64,000 bases of DNA from Dyadobacter diqingensis (lineage in GTDB: Bacteria > Bacteroidota > Bacteroidia > Cytophagales > Spirosomataceae). The stretch spans positions 124,001 through 188,000 of the forward strand of contig NZ_JAMXKF010000011.1 of assembly GCF_024220585.1 (NCBI RefSeq), in the 5' to 3' direction. A model generated the notes under the pieces. The model made no database searches. It saw nothing but the letters and a program-made list of their open reading frames with translations, and was not told where the DNA came from. Below are positions 28,270-36,612 of the stretch, one piece after another; the stretch's first letter is position 1, and every line of letters starts with the position of its first letter. A program made the translations under genes and the position numbers.

Positions 28270-28341
28270 TGTCGGCAATCGGCCAGTTTTGGAAGGACGA
28301 TGTTTGTTTCATAGCAATAGTCTGAAAGCCGATTGCCGACA
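28270..28341. repeat. 14-bp inverted repeat after susD
   Basis: TGTCGGCAATCGGC (28270-28283) is perfectly inverted at 28328-28341 with 44 nt between. No T-run follows. It may protect the susCD part of the mRNA or be a remnant of a mobile repeat. Confidence 0.65.
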
Positions 28342-28367
28342 GCATGCTAAACCTTTAAATTAGAATC

Positions 28368-30080
28368 ATGAATAGAAGAAATTTTATTGAAAATATTGCT
28401 TTGAGCGGTGGCGCGTTGGCCACTGCTTCGGCTTTTGTACCAGCCGCAGCCAAGGCGGAAACAAAAGAAATTGTAAATGGGAAGACCAAGCTTAACGCCG
28501 ATGTCGTGATTGCAGGCGGAGGATTGGGAGGCTGCGCTTCGGCGTTTGCGGCGTTGAGAAATAACTTGTCGGTTATCCTGACAGAAGAAACAGACTGGAT
28601 TGGCGGACAATTAAGTCAGCAGGGCGTGCCGCCGGATGAGCATATCTGGATTGAAACCCACGGTGCAACACAGCTTTACCGGGATTTCAGAAATGGCGTC
28701 AGGGACTATTACAAAAGAAATTATCCATTAACGGACGAGGCGAAAGCACGTAAAAACCTGAACCCGGGCGATGGTTCGGTATCCAAATTATGTCATGAGC
28801 CAAGAGTTGCGGTGGCAGTTTTGAACAATATGTTCGCGCCTTACATCAGTACCGGAAAACTTACCCTTTTGCTGGAACACAAAATCACCAGTGCATCGGT
28901 AGCGGGAAATCAGGTGAAGGCACTGGAAGCAGTGAATTTGCGGAGTAATTCAAAACTGATTTTGTCGGCGCCGTATTTTGTTGACGCAACGGAAATGGGG
29001 GACTTGCTTCCTATGACTGGTACCGAGTTCGTAACGGGTGCAGAGGCAAAAAGCGAAACCAACGAACTGCACGCACCAGAGAAAGCTAATCCGGAGAATA
29101 ATCAGGCCTTCACGGTTTGTTTCGCGATTGACTATGTTCCGGGAGAAAATCATGTTATTGAAAAGCCAAAGGATTATGATTTCTGGAAAAATTTTGTACC
29201 CAAAATGACCAAACCCTGGTCGGGCAAATTGCTGGACTTATCCTACTCCAATCCCAAAACCTTGGAACCGAAAGTACTGGGTTTTCATCCGGAAGGCGTG
29301 CTGATGGGTGACACGCTGAACCTGTGGAATTACCGGAAGATTATCAGCAAGGATAATTTTAAGAAAGGTACTTATCCGGGCGATATCACAATTGTGAACT
29401 GGCCTCAGAACGATTATTTTCTGGGAAACCTGATCGGAGCCAGCGAAAAGGATTTTAAAAAATATTTTGATGGAGGGAAACAGTTAAGTCTGTCACTTTT
29501 ATACTGGCTTCAAACGGAGGCACCGCGACCAGATGGCGGGAAAGGCTGGCCGGGAATCAGGCTGAGAAAAGATATTATGGGAACGGAAGACGGGTTGGCC
29601 AAATATCCTTACATCCGCGAGTCGAGAAGAATCAAGGCGGTGTTTACGATTAAAGAAGAACATGTCGGAGCAGAAAATCGTGCACTAGTGACGGGAAAGA
29701 AGGAAAATACTGCCGCTGAATTTTACGATAGTGTCGGCGTAGGTTATTACCATATCGACGTGCATCCAAGTACGGCAGGCAATAATTATATCGATTTTGG
29801 CTCACTGCCTTTTCAGATTCCGTTAGGAGCATTGCTGCCCCAAAGAATGGAGAATTTGCTGCCTGCGAACAAGAATATTGGTACAACGCATATCACGAAC
29901 GGCTGTTACAGGTTGCATCCCGTAGAATGGAGCATTGGAGAATCCGTCGGGCTGCTGATCAAATATGCCCTGGATAAAAAAGTGATTCCCCGGGAAGTTC
30001 GTGCCAAAAATAATTTGCTGAAAGAATTTCAGGGTTTTATTACAAAACAGGGGATAGAGACCCAATGGCCGAAAGCCTGA
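28368..30080 (+). CDS. Exported FAD-dependent oxidoreductase (FAD_oxidored family)
   Basis: A 570-residue flavoprotein with an N-terminal export signal of Tat type (NRRNFIENIALSGG...ASAFVPAAAKA). The FAD-binding Rossmann motif is DVVIAGGGLGGCASAFAA (about residues 45-62), followed by WIGGQLSQQG, the hallmark of the FAD_oxidored (PF12831-like) family, and EPRVAVAVLNNM. The substrate is unknown; relatives are found in glycan-use loci. It is the last gene of the epimerase-MFS-DUF4127-SusCD run and is followed by the ROK regulator. Confidence 0.85.
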   Translation: MNRRNFIENIALSGGALATASAFVPAAAKAETKEIVNGKTKLNADVVIAGGGLGGCASAFAALRNNLSVILTEETDWIGGQLSQQGVPPDEHIWIETHGATQLYRDFRNGVRDYYKRNYPLTDEAKARKNLNPGDGSVSKLCHEPRVAVAVLNNMFAPYISTGKLTLLLEHKITSASVAGNQVKALEAVNLRSNSKLILSAPYFVDATEMGDLLPMTGTEFVTGAEAKSETNELHAPEKANPENNQAFTVCFAIDYVPGENHVIEKPKDYDFWKNFVPKMTKPWSGKLLDLSYSNPKTLEPKVLGFHPEGVLMGDTLNLWNYRKIISKDNFKKGTYPGDITIVNWPQNDYFLGNLIGASEKDFKKYFDGGKQLSLSLLYWLQTEAPRPDGGKGWPGIRLRKDIMGTEDGLAKYPYIRESRRIKAVFTIKEEHVGAENRALVTGKKENTAAEFYDSVGVGYYHIDVHPSTAGNNYIDFGSLPFQIPLGALLPQRMENLLPANKNIGTTHITNGCYRLHPVEWSIGESVGLLIKYALDKKVIPREVRAKNNLLKEFQGFITKQGIETQWPKA

Positions 30081-30117
30081 AAAAATTAATACCAGATTTT
30101 TAAATTGATTAAGTGGA

Positions 30118-30233
30118 GATACTTTCACCCGACTTACTAAAATATTAGCCTGAAATGAGTTTTCCTTTCGCTAATTCAGAGTGTAAAATGCAAATATTAT
30201 TACTGAAAGTAAGTAAGTTTGGGAGAAAGTATC
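30118..30233. promoter_or_regulatory. Imperfect 21-bp inverted repeat ahead of the ROK gene
   Basis: The arm GATACTTTCACCCGACTTACT (positions 30118-30138; only mismatched centre shared as CCC) is mirrored by 30212-30233, whose complement begins GATACTTTCTCCCAAACTTA. The right arm lies 12 bp before the ROK ATG. Two such arms in the regulator promoter region fit an autoregulatory operator pair or an RNA stem. Confidence 0.5.
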
Positions 30234-30245
30234 AGATGTAAATAT

Positions 30246-31454
30246 ATGAGTCGAACGATTCGATTAGTGGGTGTTGGAGGCAAAAAAGGCGATCCTAAAA
30301 AAATAATTCTTGGCTATTTCGCGAATAACGGAAACACCACGATTCCTGATCTGAGCAAAGATCTGGATGTGAGTGTTCCCAAAGTAACCTCTCTGGTCAA
30401 TGAACTGATTCAGGAAGGATTGATCAAAGATTACGGAAAAATAGAATCAACCGGCGGAAGAAAGCCGAATTTGTATGGAATAGTGCCGGATTCGGCATTT
30501 TTCATTGGGGTGGACGTGAAACAAAGCCACATCAATATAGGCTTATCCGACCTTCAGAAAAATCTGGTAAAGGTTTCTGAAAAGCTTGACTACAAACTGG
30601 ACAATACGCCCGAATCCCTTGAAGCGCTTTGCGGTTACATTCAGGATTTTATTGCCGGATTAAATGTACCCTCAGACCGCGTTTTAGGTATAGGTATCAA
30701 CCTTTCGGGCAGGATAAATTATACCACCGGTCATAGTTACAGCTTTTTTCATTTTGACGAAAGCCCGCTGGCCGAAATTATTCAGGGACGGGTTGGTATC
30801 CCTGTCTTTCTCGAAAATGATTCCAGAGCAATGGCCTACGGGGAATTTTGCGCTGGGGCTGTCGAGGAAGAAAAGGACGTGCTTTTCCTGAATCTTGATT
30901 ATGGCATTGGCGTCGGAATATTATTTGACGGACAGGTTTATTATGGTAAGTCGGGGTATGCCGGAGAAGTAGGCCATATGCCGTTTTTTGACAATGAACG
31001 CATTTGTCATTGCGGAAAAAAAGGGTGTCTGGAAACCGAAGCCTCAGGCTGGGCCCTGAAAAGAATGTTCCGAGAAAAACTCGCCGAAGGTTCTTCTTCC
31101 GTTCTGACTTCAACCAAAAAGATCAAACCGGAAGATATCACGATGGACGATATTATCGAAGCCGCGTTAAATGACGACGTTCTGGCGATCGAGCTGATTG
31201 CAAGGGTGGGAGAGAACCTGGGTCGAGGTATTGCCGCGTTGATTAATGTGCTTAATCCCGAACTGGTTGTTTTGGGCGGTAGTCTGATTAAAACCGGAGA
31301 TTACCTTTACCTGCCGATCAAAACGGCCTTAAATAAATATTCATTAAGTCTGGTGAACAATGATTCTCAGCTTAAAATGTCGAAGTTGGGTGAACGCGCC
31401 GGGATTTTAGGAGCCTGCTTGTTGGTAAGGAATCGGTTGTTAGAGATCGGATAA
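30246..31454 (+). CDS. ROK family transcriptional regulator (NagC/Mlc-like)
   Basis: Sugar-responsive DNA-binding protein of 403 residues. A winged helix-turn-helix at about 10-70 (ILGYFANNGNTTIPDLSKDLDVSVPKVTSLVNEL) precedes the ROK domain. The zinc motif is complete (GH in GEVGHMPF, then ICHCGKKGCLE). A DxGxxxxxxG-like phosphate motif is present (GVDVKQSHINIGL), as is ENDSRAMAYGE. The ATG at 30246 is chosen over a TTG at 30219, which would place coding sequence in the inverted repeat. It probably controls the preceding uptake operon. Confidence 0.9.
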   Translation: MSRTIRLVGVGGKKGDPKKIILGYFANNGNTTIPDLSKDLDVSVPKVTSLVNELIQEGLIKDYGKIESTGGRKPNLYGIVPDSAFFIGVDVKQSHINIGLSDLQKNLVKVSEKLDYKLDNTPESLEALCGYIQDFIAGLNVPSDRVLGIGINLSGRINYTTGHSYSFFHFDESPLAEIIQGRVGIPVFLENDSRAMAYGEFCAGAVEEEKDVLFLNLDYGIGVGILFDGQVYYGKSGYAGEVGHMPFFDNERICHCGKKGCLETEASGWALKRMFREKLAEGSSSVLTSTKKIKPEDITMDDIIEAALNDDVLAIELIARVGENLGRGIAALINVLNPELVVLGGSLIKTGDYLYLPIKTALNKYSLSLVNNDSQLKMSKLGERAGILGACLLVRNRLLEIG

Positions 31455-31500
31455 ATTGCGGAGACAAATAAACCCTGGCCGGTACTAATAAGGCTTGCAA

Positions 31501-31673
31501 AGCTCCTTTAGGAGCGCCCTGTTTATAGCAGAAAATGCTGCATCAGGAGGCGTGGCTCCTTTGGAGCCTCTTGTTATGAGTCCAAAACTTATTTTATGGG
31601 GTGAATCCGAAGGAGTCAGGATTCGTACTTTGGTAAATTTGATTGCTGCAAACAGGGAGCTCCTAAAGGAGCT
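31501..31673. mobile_element. MITE-like element with terminal inverted repeats
   Basis: About 173 bp bounded by inverted 23-bp ends: AGCTCCTTTAGGAGC plus CCTGTTT on the left (31501-31524) and its near complement at 31650-31673. Inside are further hairpins (GGCTCC TTT GGAGCC at 31554-31568; GAATCC/GGATTC near 31612). It has no coding capacity. A related copy of the left part lies at 48387-48454. Together they look like a dispersed, non-autonomous repeat family. Confidence 0.6.
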
Positions 31674-31692
31674 AATATGATGTCTAAATTAC

Positions 31693-32286
31693 TTAGACAT
31701 CAAATATATCTCTTACCAATACCTCAAAACCCCCAATAACTTCTGATGTCAAAATTTCAGATTCAACGAAGGGTTTTAATCCGATGAACTTGCCAGCCTC
31801 GTTCAATTTATAAACCAAAACGACGTGATGATCCGGTTCAACGAGCCAATATTCTTTCACACCGTTTTCCTCATAAATCTCAAATTTTTCTTTCATTTCC
31901 TTATCGGTGTTACCCGGGGAAAGTACTTCCACAACAAGGTCAGGCGCACCTACACAGCCTTTTGCGTCAATTTTGTTTGGATCACAAACCACACAGACAT
32001 CGGGCTGTACAACGGTGTAAATTTTGCTGGATTCTTGTTTTCTTAATGGTGTTAACCGCACGTCAAACGGAGAGATAAATACTTTACAAGGATTTCTTTT
32101 TAAATGACTCTTAAAAAGAAAGTAGATTTCGCCAGAAATCAACTGATGCCTTGTGGCGGGGGCCGGAGACATCTTGAATATTTTTCCCTTGATAAGCTCA
32201 ATCCTTTCCTCAAAATGCCATTTTAAATAATCGGCATAGCTGTATGTTGCATTAAGATCTAGCTGATCGAGGCTGGTGATTTCCAT
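31693..32286 (-). CDS. Uma2 family (DUF820) PD-(D/E)XK-fold protein
   Basis: A 197-residue protein of the Uma2 family, which has a restriction-endonuclease fold and often occurs in many copies per genome. The nuclease-like core is seen as QPDVCVVCD (about 93-101), GAPDLVVEVLSPGNT (about 113-127, with the D and E-x-hydrophobic pair) and YEENGVKEYWLV (about 139-150). Biological role is unknown. It lies alone next to the MITE-like repeat, opposite to the ROK gene, and is separated from the Gfo/Idh gene by a terminator. Confidence 0.88.
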   Translation of the reverse strand: MEITSLDQLDLNATYSYADYLKWHFEERIELIKGKIFKMSPAPATRHQLISGEIYFLFKSHLKRNPCKVFISPFDVRLTPLRKQESSKIYTVVQPDVCVVCDPNKIDAKGCVGAPDLVVEVLSPGNTDKEMKEKFEIYEENGVKEYWLVEPDHHVVLVYKLNEAGKFIGLKPFVESEILTSEVIGGFEVLVRDIFDV

Positions 32287-32368
32287 ACATGAATTGATTT
32301 GAATCTAAACAAATATAGGCAAATAAAGCTAAACCGCTGAAATTTAGGGGCAGGTCTTGCTCTCAAAC

Positions 32369-32403
32369 AAAAAGCGATACAGAGTTGTGCTCCGTATCGC
32401 TTT
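32369..32403 (-). terminator. Intrinsic terminator of operon A
   Basis: AAAGCGATAC-GAG and CTC-GTATCGCTTT (32371-32403) form a 14-bp stem with one mismatch. Read on the minus strand it ends in five T residues. It lies 27 bp after the stop of the Gfo/Idh lipoprotein gene. Confidence 0.75.
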
Positions 32404-32429
32404 GAAGTGATTGTAAATTCCCTGAACTT

Positions 32430-33821
32430 TTATTTACCTCCCTTCGCCTGCTTCAGCGCTTGCGTGGTTGTGTAATATTTAGAAATCATATTGGGCACTT
32501 CCCACTCCGGCAGTTTACCGGCTTTCAGGTACTCCATGTATTTATTGGCAACCTGTGCAAAGTGAGACTCATGGCCTGTATCGTATTTTGCAGGAATGCT
32601 GATTTCCCAGCCTTTGGCGTTTTTCTTCAATTCAATGCCAGGAAATTTATCCTGTACTGTTTTAAAGCTTTTCGCGACAGCCTCTTCATAACCTTTGTCT
32701 TTGCTAACCGTTTCAATGTAAAGCACAGGCTTGTACTTCTGGTCTTTCCCCTGACGAACGATCAGATTGGCTTTCGAGCCTTTCATGATCGAGTAATGCG
32801 TGTCGCCGGTTCCTTCCGGAGCCTGAAAATTCCAGATCACAGAAACTTTCGCATGAACGCCTTTAAGCGTGTAGTTGATCTCGCCGTTTGAATAAACATT
32901 CAAAGTACTGTCTTTTACATCCTTTTTCAGAAATTCAGGATAAGTATCACTTTTTGTAACCAGCTTGAACTGCGATGGTTTCAATTGCGTAGCCGATCTT
33001 TTTGTAGAAAGCAATTTTATGTCCTTTTGGTAATCCAACGTTACGTTGGGAAAACAGCTCCACTGAACCAGATCCACTAAATGTGTTGTTACGTCTACCA
33101 TTCCTTCACCTTGCTGATTCACATCAAAAAACCAGGTTGGACGTACCAGCGGTTCTCCTGATATGTATTTGAAAAAGTGGTGAACACTTTCTTTGGCCAC
33201 CGCAGGATCAGAAGGGGTTCCTTTTTGCAGCTCGCCGAAAATGTCAGGAAGTTCAGCCAGTTCACGTTGCAGTGTATTGGTGATTTCATAACGCTCCGTC
33301 ATGATATCGTAAAGCAAAACTTTGTTTTTCTCGGCACTTGTGAACGCTTCTTTTAACAAATCAAAACCAGCCGCATCGATAGCCATCGGTTTGTCGGCCA
33401 GAACATTTAGGCCGGCATCAACAGATTTTTTAATGAAATCTGTCTTTTTCTGATTGTTTCCTGCCAAAACAACAACGTTCCCTTTTTTCTCAGACAACAT
33501 TTTGTCAAGGAAATCAGGACCTGTGTATACTTTTTCCTCCCATTTCGTCGGGTCTTCGGCGCGCGTGTTATACTTTTCTACTTTATCCAGATATGCTTTT
33601 ACATCCGGTCCTTCGGATGCATACACATGCACCAACGGATTAACATCGGCATACATCGATTTTTGTACCAAAGCGGCATGAAAATGTCCCGGTTCAACCA
33701 CAATGAGGCTTAGCGGTTTGCTTGATTCTTCCTCCTTTTTTTCTTCTTTTTTTGTTGTGTTACATCCTTGGTTCAAAGCAAGAATACTGGTTAAAGCGAT
33801 TGTCAAAAGTTTTCCCTTCAT
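32430..33821 (-). CDS. Gfo/Idh/MocA-like oxidoreductase lipoprotein
   Basis: A 463-residue protein with a lipoprotein signal (ILALNQGC, Cys about residue 20) followed by a Lys/Glu-rich linker, so it is exported and lipid-anchored. The N-terminal Rossmann-like part starts LSLIVVEPGHFHAALVQ, and ADKPMAID corresponds to the EKP motif. The C-terminal half fits the putative oxidoreductase C-terminal family. Such exported Gfo/Idh proteins may act on sugars in the periplasm with a tightly bound cofactor (inference). It is the last gene of operon A, ending at a terminator. Confidence 0.82.
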   Translation of the reverse strand: MKGKLLTIALTSILALNQGCNTTKKEEKKEEESSKPLSLIVVEPGHFHAALVQKSMYADVNPLVHVYASEGPDVKAYLDKVEKYNTRAEDPTKWEEKVYTGPDFLDKMLSEKKGNVVVLAGNNQKKTDFIKKSVDAGLNVLADKPMAIDAAGFDLLKEAFTSAEKNKVLLYDIMTERYEITNTLQRELAELPDIFGELQKGTPSDPAVAKESVHHFFKYISGEPLVRPTWFFDVNQQGEGMVDVTTHLVDLVQWSCFPNVTLDYQKDIKLLSTKRSATQLKPSQFKLVTKSDTYPEFLKKDVKDSTLNVYSNGEINYTLKGVHAKVSVIWNFQAPEGTGDTHYSIMKGSKANLIVRQGKDQKYKPVLYIETVSKDKGYEEAVAKSFKTVQDKFPGIELKKNAKGWEISIPAKYDTGHESHFAQVANKYMEYLKAGKLPEWEVPNMISKYYTTTQALKQAKGGK

Positions 33822-33882
33822 ATAATGTTAATTGATAATTGACAAAGTACAGGTTCCTGCATTGGCGCAAGGCAGGCAAGAT

Positions 33883-34653
33883 TTAACTTAAAGACGAAAT
33901 TTCGGCTAATCTCCCCGCACTGTCTTTATCAATATATAAAATCGCACCCGGGTGATTGCGAAGAATCGTTGAAGGGAATTCCTCACTGATCTCATCTTCA
34001 AGGGTATGCTGAATGGCTTCCGCTTTCTTTGGCCCGGGAACTATGGCGTAGGCATACTGTGCTTTTAATAATGCCGGAATGGTAATGGTGAGGGCATACT
34101 GAGGCACTTCATCAAAAGAGTCAAAACAAGCGTCATTTACCTGTTGCTGTCTGCACGCATCGTCGAGGCTTACCTGTTTAACAATGAAAGGGTCGTCAAA
34201 AAAGGCAACATGCGGGTCATTGAAAGCAAGGTGACAGTTTTCGCCGATACCAAGGCAAACGATATCAGTTGGAAAATCGGTGAGTAATTTTGAGTAACGT
34301 ACGCATTCGGCCTCGATATCGGTTGCATTCCCGTTGAGATAATGAACAGAATGTAAGGGGATTTTATCGAAAAGTCTGGTTTTGAGGAAATAACCAAAAT
34401 TTTGAGGCGCGTCGTTGGCAAGACCTACATATTCGTCCATATGAAAGGCATTGATCCGCTCCCAGGCAATATTTTCCTCTTCTGAGAGAACGGCAAGAAA
34501 CTCATTTTGAGAGGGAGCGGAAGCAAAAATGATGTTCAGGAATTCTTTCGTTTTTAATAATTCCCTGATCTTATCGGCTACTGTTTTCGCAGCATTTGCA
34601 CCCATTTCCAGTCTCGTGTCAAATATCTTTACTTCTAAATTACCAGCTTTCAT
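33883..34653 (-). CDS. Glucosamine-6-phosphate deaminase/isomerase-like protein
   Basis: A 256-residue member of the NagB/6-phosphogluconolactonase superfamily, expected to isomerise and deaminate a hexosamine 6-phosphate. FHMDEYVGL keeps the catalytic Asp (E. coli D72). The loop around the catalytic His reads LGIGENCHLAFNDP: His143 is kept, but the positions of D141 and E148 are Asn and Asp. This matches a NagB-like subgroup rather than classical NagB, so substrate or chemistry may differ. It lies downstream of nagA with a repeat-filled gap of 303 bp. Confidence 0.82.
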   Translation of the reverse strand: MKAGNLEVKIFDTRLEMGANAAKTVADKIRELLKTKEFLNIIFASAPSQNEFLAVLSEEENIAWERINAFHMDEYVGLANDAPQNFGYFLKTRLFDKIPLHSVHYLNGNATDIEAECVRYSKLLTDFPTDIVCLGIGENCHLAFNDPHVAFFDDPFIVKQVSLDDACRQQQVNDACFDSFDEVPQYALTITIPALLKAQYAYAIVPGPKKAEAIQHTLEDEISEEFPSTILRNHPGAILYIDKDSAGRLAEISSLS

Positions 34654-34678
34654 TTTTTTCTGTTTGTTAAGGTTTGGT

Positions 34679-34970
34679 TTAAACGCATTAAACGCAGTGT
34701 TATAGGAGGTTTTGCGCTGAGTTAAAAGAGTGTATTATTTACTTAGTCTATATTTCGGTCTGTTAAACGCAGTGTTATAGGAGGTTTTGCGCAGAGTTAA
34801 AAGAGTGTATATTATTTACTTAGTCTATATTTCGGTCTGTTAAACGCAGTGTTATAGGAGGTTTTGCGCAGAGTTAAAAGAGTGTATTATTTACTTAGTC
34901 TATATTTAGAGTTAATCAATCCGAGCAACTCCGCGAGAAACTCCCTCCCTCTGCGTTTAATACGTTTTAA
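34679..34970. repeat. Tandem repeat of about 76 bp (x3) with inverted relative
   Basis: Three near-identical units start at 34688, 34763 and 34840 (75, 77 and about 68 bp). Each begins TTAAACGCAGTGTTATAGG and ends TTACTTAGTCTATATTT. The stretch 34924-34970 (AACTCCGCG...CTCTGCGTTTAATACG) resembles the reverse complement of the unit start, and covers the nagA stop codon. This fills the whole 303-bp gap between nagB-like and nagA genes; no gene is seen there. Confidence 0.85.
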
Positions 34971-36156
34971 TAGTGAGAGCATCGTAAATGATACTTCCGT
35001 TTATTATGGTTTTTTCTATGTTAATATTTTCGTCAAAGATTACGATGTCGGCGTCTTTGCCTGCTACCAGAGATCCTTTCCTGTTGTCTACCTTCATAAT
35101 TCTCGCCGGCGTGAGGGAGATCATTTTGACCGCATCCAGCAGTGATACATCGGCCATTTGAATCATATTTCTGACAAGTCGGTCCGCTGTCGCGACGCTT
35201 CCGGCAAAGGAGGATCTGTCGGGTAATTTGGCAACACCGTCTTCCACGATCACTTTCAATCCGGTTTTTAACGGACCTAATACGCTGTCTCCCTCCGGCA
35301 TGCCGGCCGCGCGCATGGCATCGGTGATCAATGCGATTCTGTCGGCTCCTTTTATTTTCATAATCAGTTTCAACAGAGGAGCAGGCAAATGGATACCATC
35401 GGCAATAATTTCAACATCCATCGCATCAATGATAAATGCGCTTTCGATGACACCTGCATAGCGGAAAGCATTTTTACGCGTAACCCCTGACATGCCCGAG
35501 TATAAGTGTGTGGCTAGTGTATACCCGTTTTCAAAACCTTCCAAAACTTCTTCGTAGATGGCGTCGGTATGTGCCAAAGCTGCCAATACGCCTTTTGACT
35601 TTAAATATTTGGCAAATTCAATAGCGCCTTTTAGTTCGGGGGCTGCACTCCAACGGGTTATGGATGATGAATGAGCGAGTACTTCCTGATATTCAGCAGG
35701 ATCAGGGTCGCGTATGTAACGTGGATCCTGCGCACCCCGCTGGCTCATCGCAAAATAGGGGCCTTCGAGGTGCATGCCTAAAAATTGTGCACCTTTTGTA
35801 TTGTTTTTGTTTGCTATTTCATAAAGATCCAGCGTCTTTAACAAATCTTCTTTTTCGCTGGTCAGGGTTGTGGGAACCATGGCGGTCGTTCCGTATCGGG
35901 CATGGATTTCGGCAATCGTTAGAAATGCCTCCTCGGTTCCATCCATAAAATCCGCGCCCCCGCCTCCGTGAATGTGAAGATCTATAAAGCCAGGTGCAAT
36001 GTATTTTCCGTGTGCGTCGATTTCTGTCGCACCGGGAACCTCAATATTTTTCTCGCTTACTTCACGGATGATACCATTTTCAATGATGACACAACCGCCT
36101 GAAATGATGCGGTGTGGCGTGAGTATTTTTCCGTTGAATATTTTGGTAAGGGTCAT
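34957..36156 (-). CDS. nagA: N-acetylglucosamine-6-phosphate deacetylase
   Basis: Removes the acetyl group of GlcNAc-6-phosphate, giving glucosamine-6-phosphate for the NagB-type enzyme encoded next. It has 399 residues. Amidohydrolase motifs are present: APGFIDLHIHGGGG (HxH), HLEGPYF, ALAHTDA, ATHLYSGMS, IADGIHL and LITDAMRAAG with the catalytic Asp. THLYSGMS replaces the usual THLFNAM, a moderate divergence. The last codons overlap the repeat region. Cytoplasmic; operon A. Confidence 0.92.
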   Translation of the reverse strand: MTLTKIFNGKILTPHRIISGGCVIIENGIIREVSEKNIEVPGATEIDAHGKYIAPGFIDLHIHGGGGADFMDGTEEAFLTIAEIHARYGTTAMVPTTLTSEKEDLLKTLDLYEIANKNNTKGAQFLGMHLEGPYFAMSQRGAQDPRYIRDPDPAEYQEVLAHSSSITRWSAAPELKGAIEFAKYLKSKGVLAALAHTDAIYEEVLEGFENGYTLATHLYSGMSGVTRKNAFRYAGVIESAFIIDAMDVEIIADGIHLPAPLLKLIMKIKGADRIALITDAMRAAGMPEGDSVLGPLKTGLKVIVEDGVAKLPDRSSFAGSVATADRLVRNMIQMADVSLLDAVKMISLTPARIMKVDNRKGSLVAGKDADIVIFDENINIEKTIINGSIIYDALTIKTY

Positions 36157-36211
36157 TTTGTTTTTTCGTTTAATCCGGTAGACATTTTGTGGCTACCGGA
36201 AATCAAATCTG

Positions 36212-36330
36212 TCACCCTTTCAGGGTTGCGGTTAGCGTTTGGTTTTTATTGTGCTATAATACTTCCACCCTTCAGGGTTGTAGTTAGCGTTTGGTTTTAT
36301 TGTGCTACAACTGTCATCCCTTCGGGACTG
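36212..36330. repeat. Hairpin repeats with CCCTT..AGGG cores
   Basis: Two direct copies (about 36213-36259 and 36266-36308) share CACCCTTTCAGGGTTG followed by GTTAGCGTTTGG and ATTGTGCTA. A third, partial core follows at 36315-36330 (CATCCCTTCGGGACTG). They lie upstream of nagA in a 456-bp gap without genes. Confidence 0.7.
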
Positions 36331-36353
36331 ATGTCCATTGCTTATCATAATCT

Positions 36354-36600
36354 CACAAGATTTTGCCTTATCCGGTTCCAGATCCCGACGGGATGAAATT
36401 ATTATAGAAAATAGTCTTTCGAGCGGGGTGCAAACCCTGTGAGGGTGACATACCCCAATTCGGAATCGTATTTTTTTTCTCTACATCTTTCTCTAATACT
36501 GTCACAAGATTTTACCTTATCCGGTTCCAAATCCCGACGGGATGAAACTATTATAGAAAATAGTCTTTCGAGCGGGGTGCAAACCCTGAAAGGGTGGCAT
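36354..36600. repeat. 98-bp direct repeat, two copies 149 bp apart
   Basis: Copies at 36354-36451 and 36503-36600 differ at about six positions. Each contains ATCCCGACGGGAT, ATTATAGAAAATAGTC and CGAGCGGGGTGCAAACCCT. The second copy ends 12 bp before the stop of the MFS gene. It appears to be a dispersed extragenic element in duplicate. Confidence 0.85.
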
Positions 36601-36612
36601 AATTGATTCGTG

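Noticed and set aside
31495..31680. Open frame of 61 codons beside the Uma2 gene
   Set aside because: It lies entirely within the hairpin repeat element and matches no protein pattern.
35228..35461. Open frames opposite nagA and many other genes
   Set aside because: They are antisense shadows of well-supported genes, without their own signals or recognisable protein sequence.
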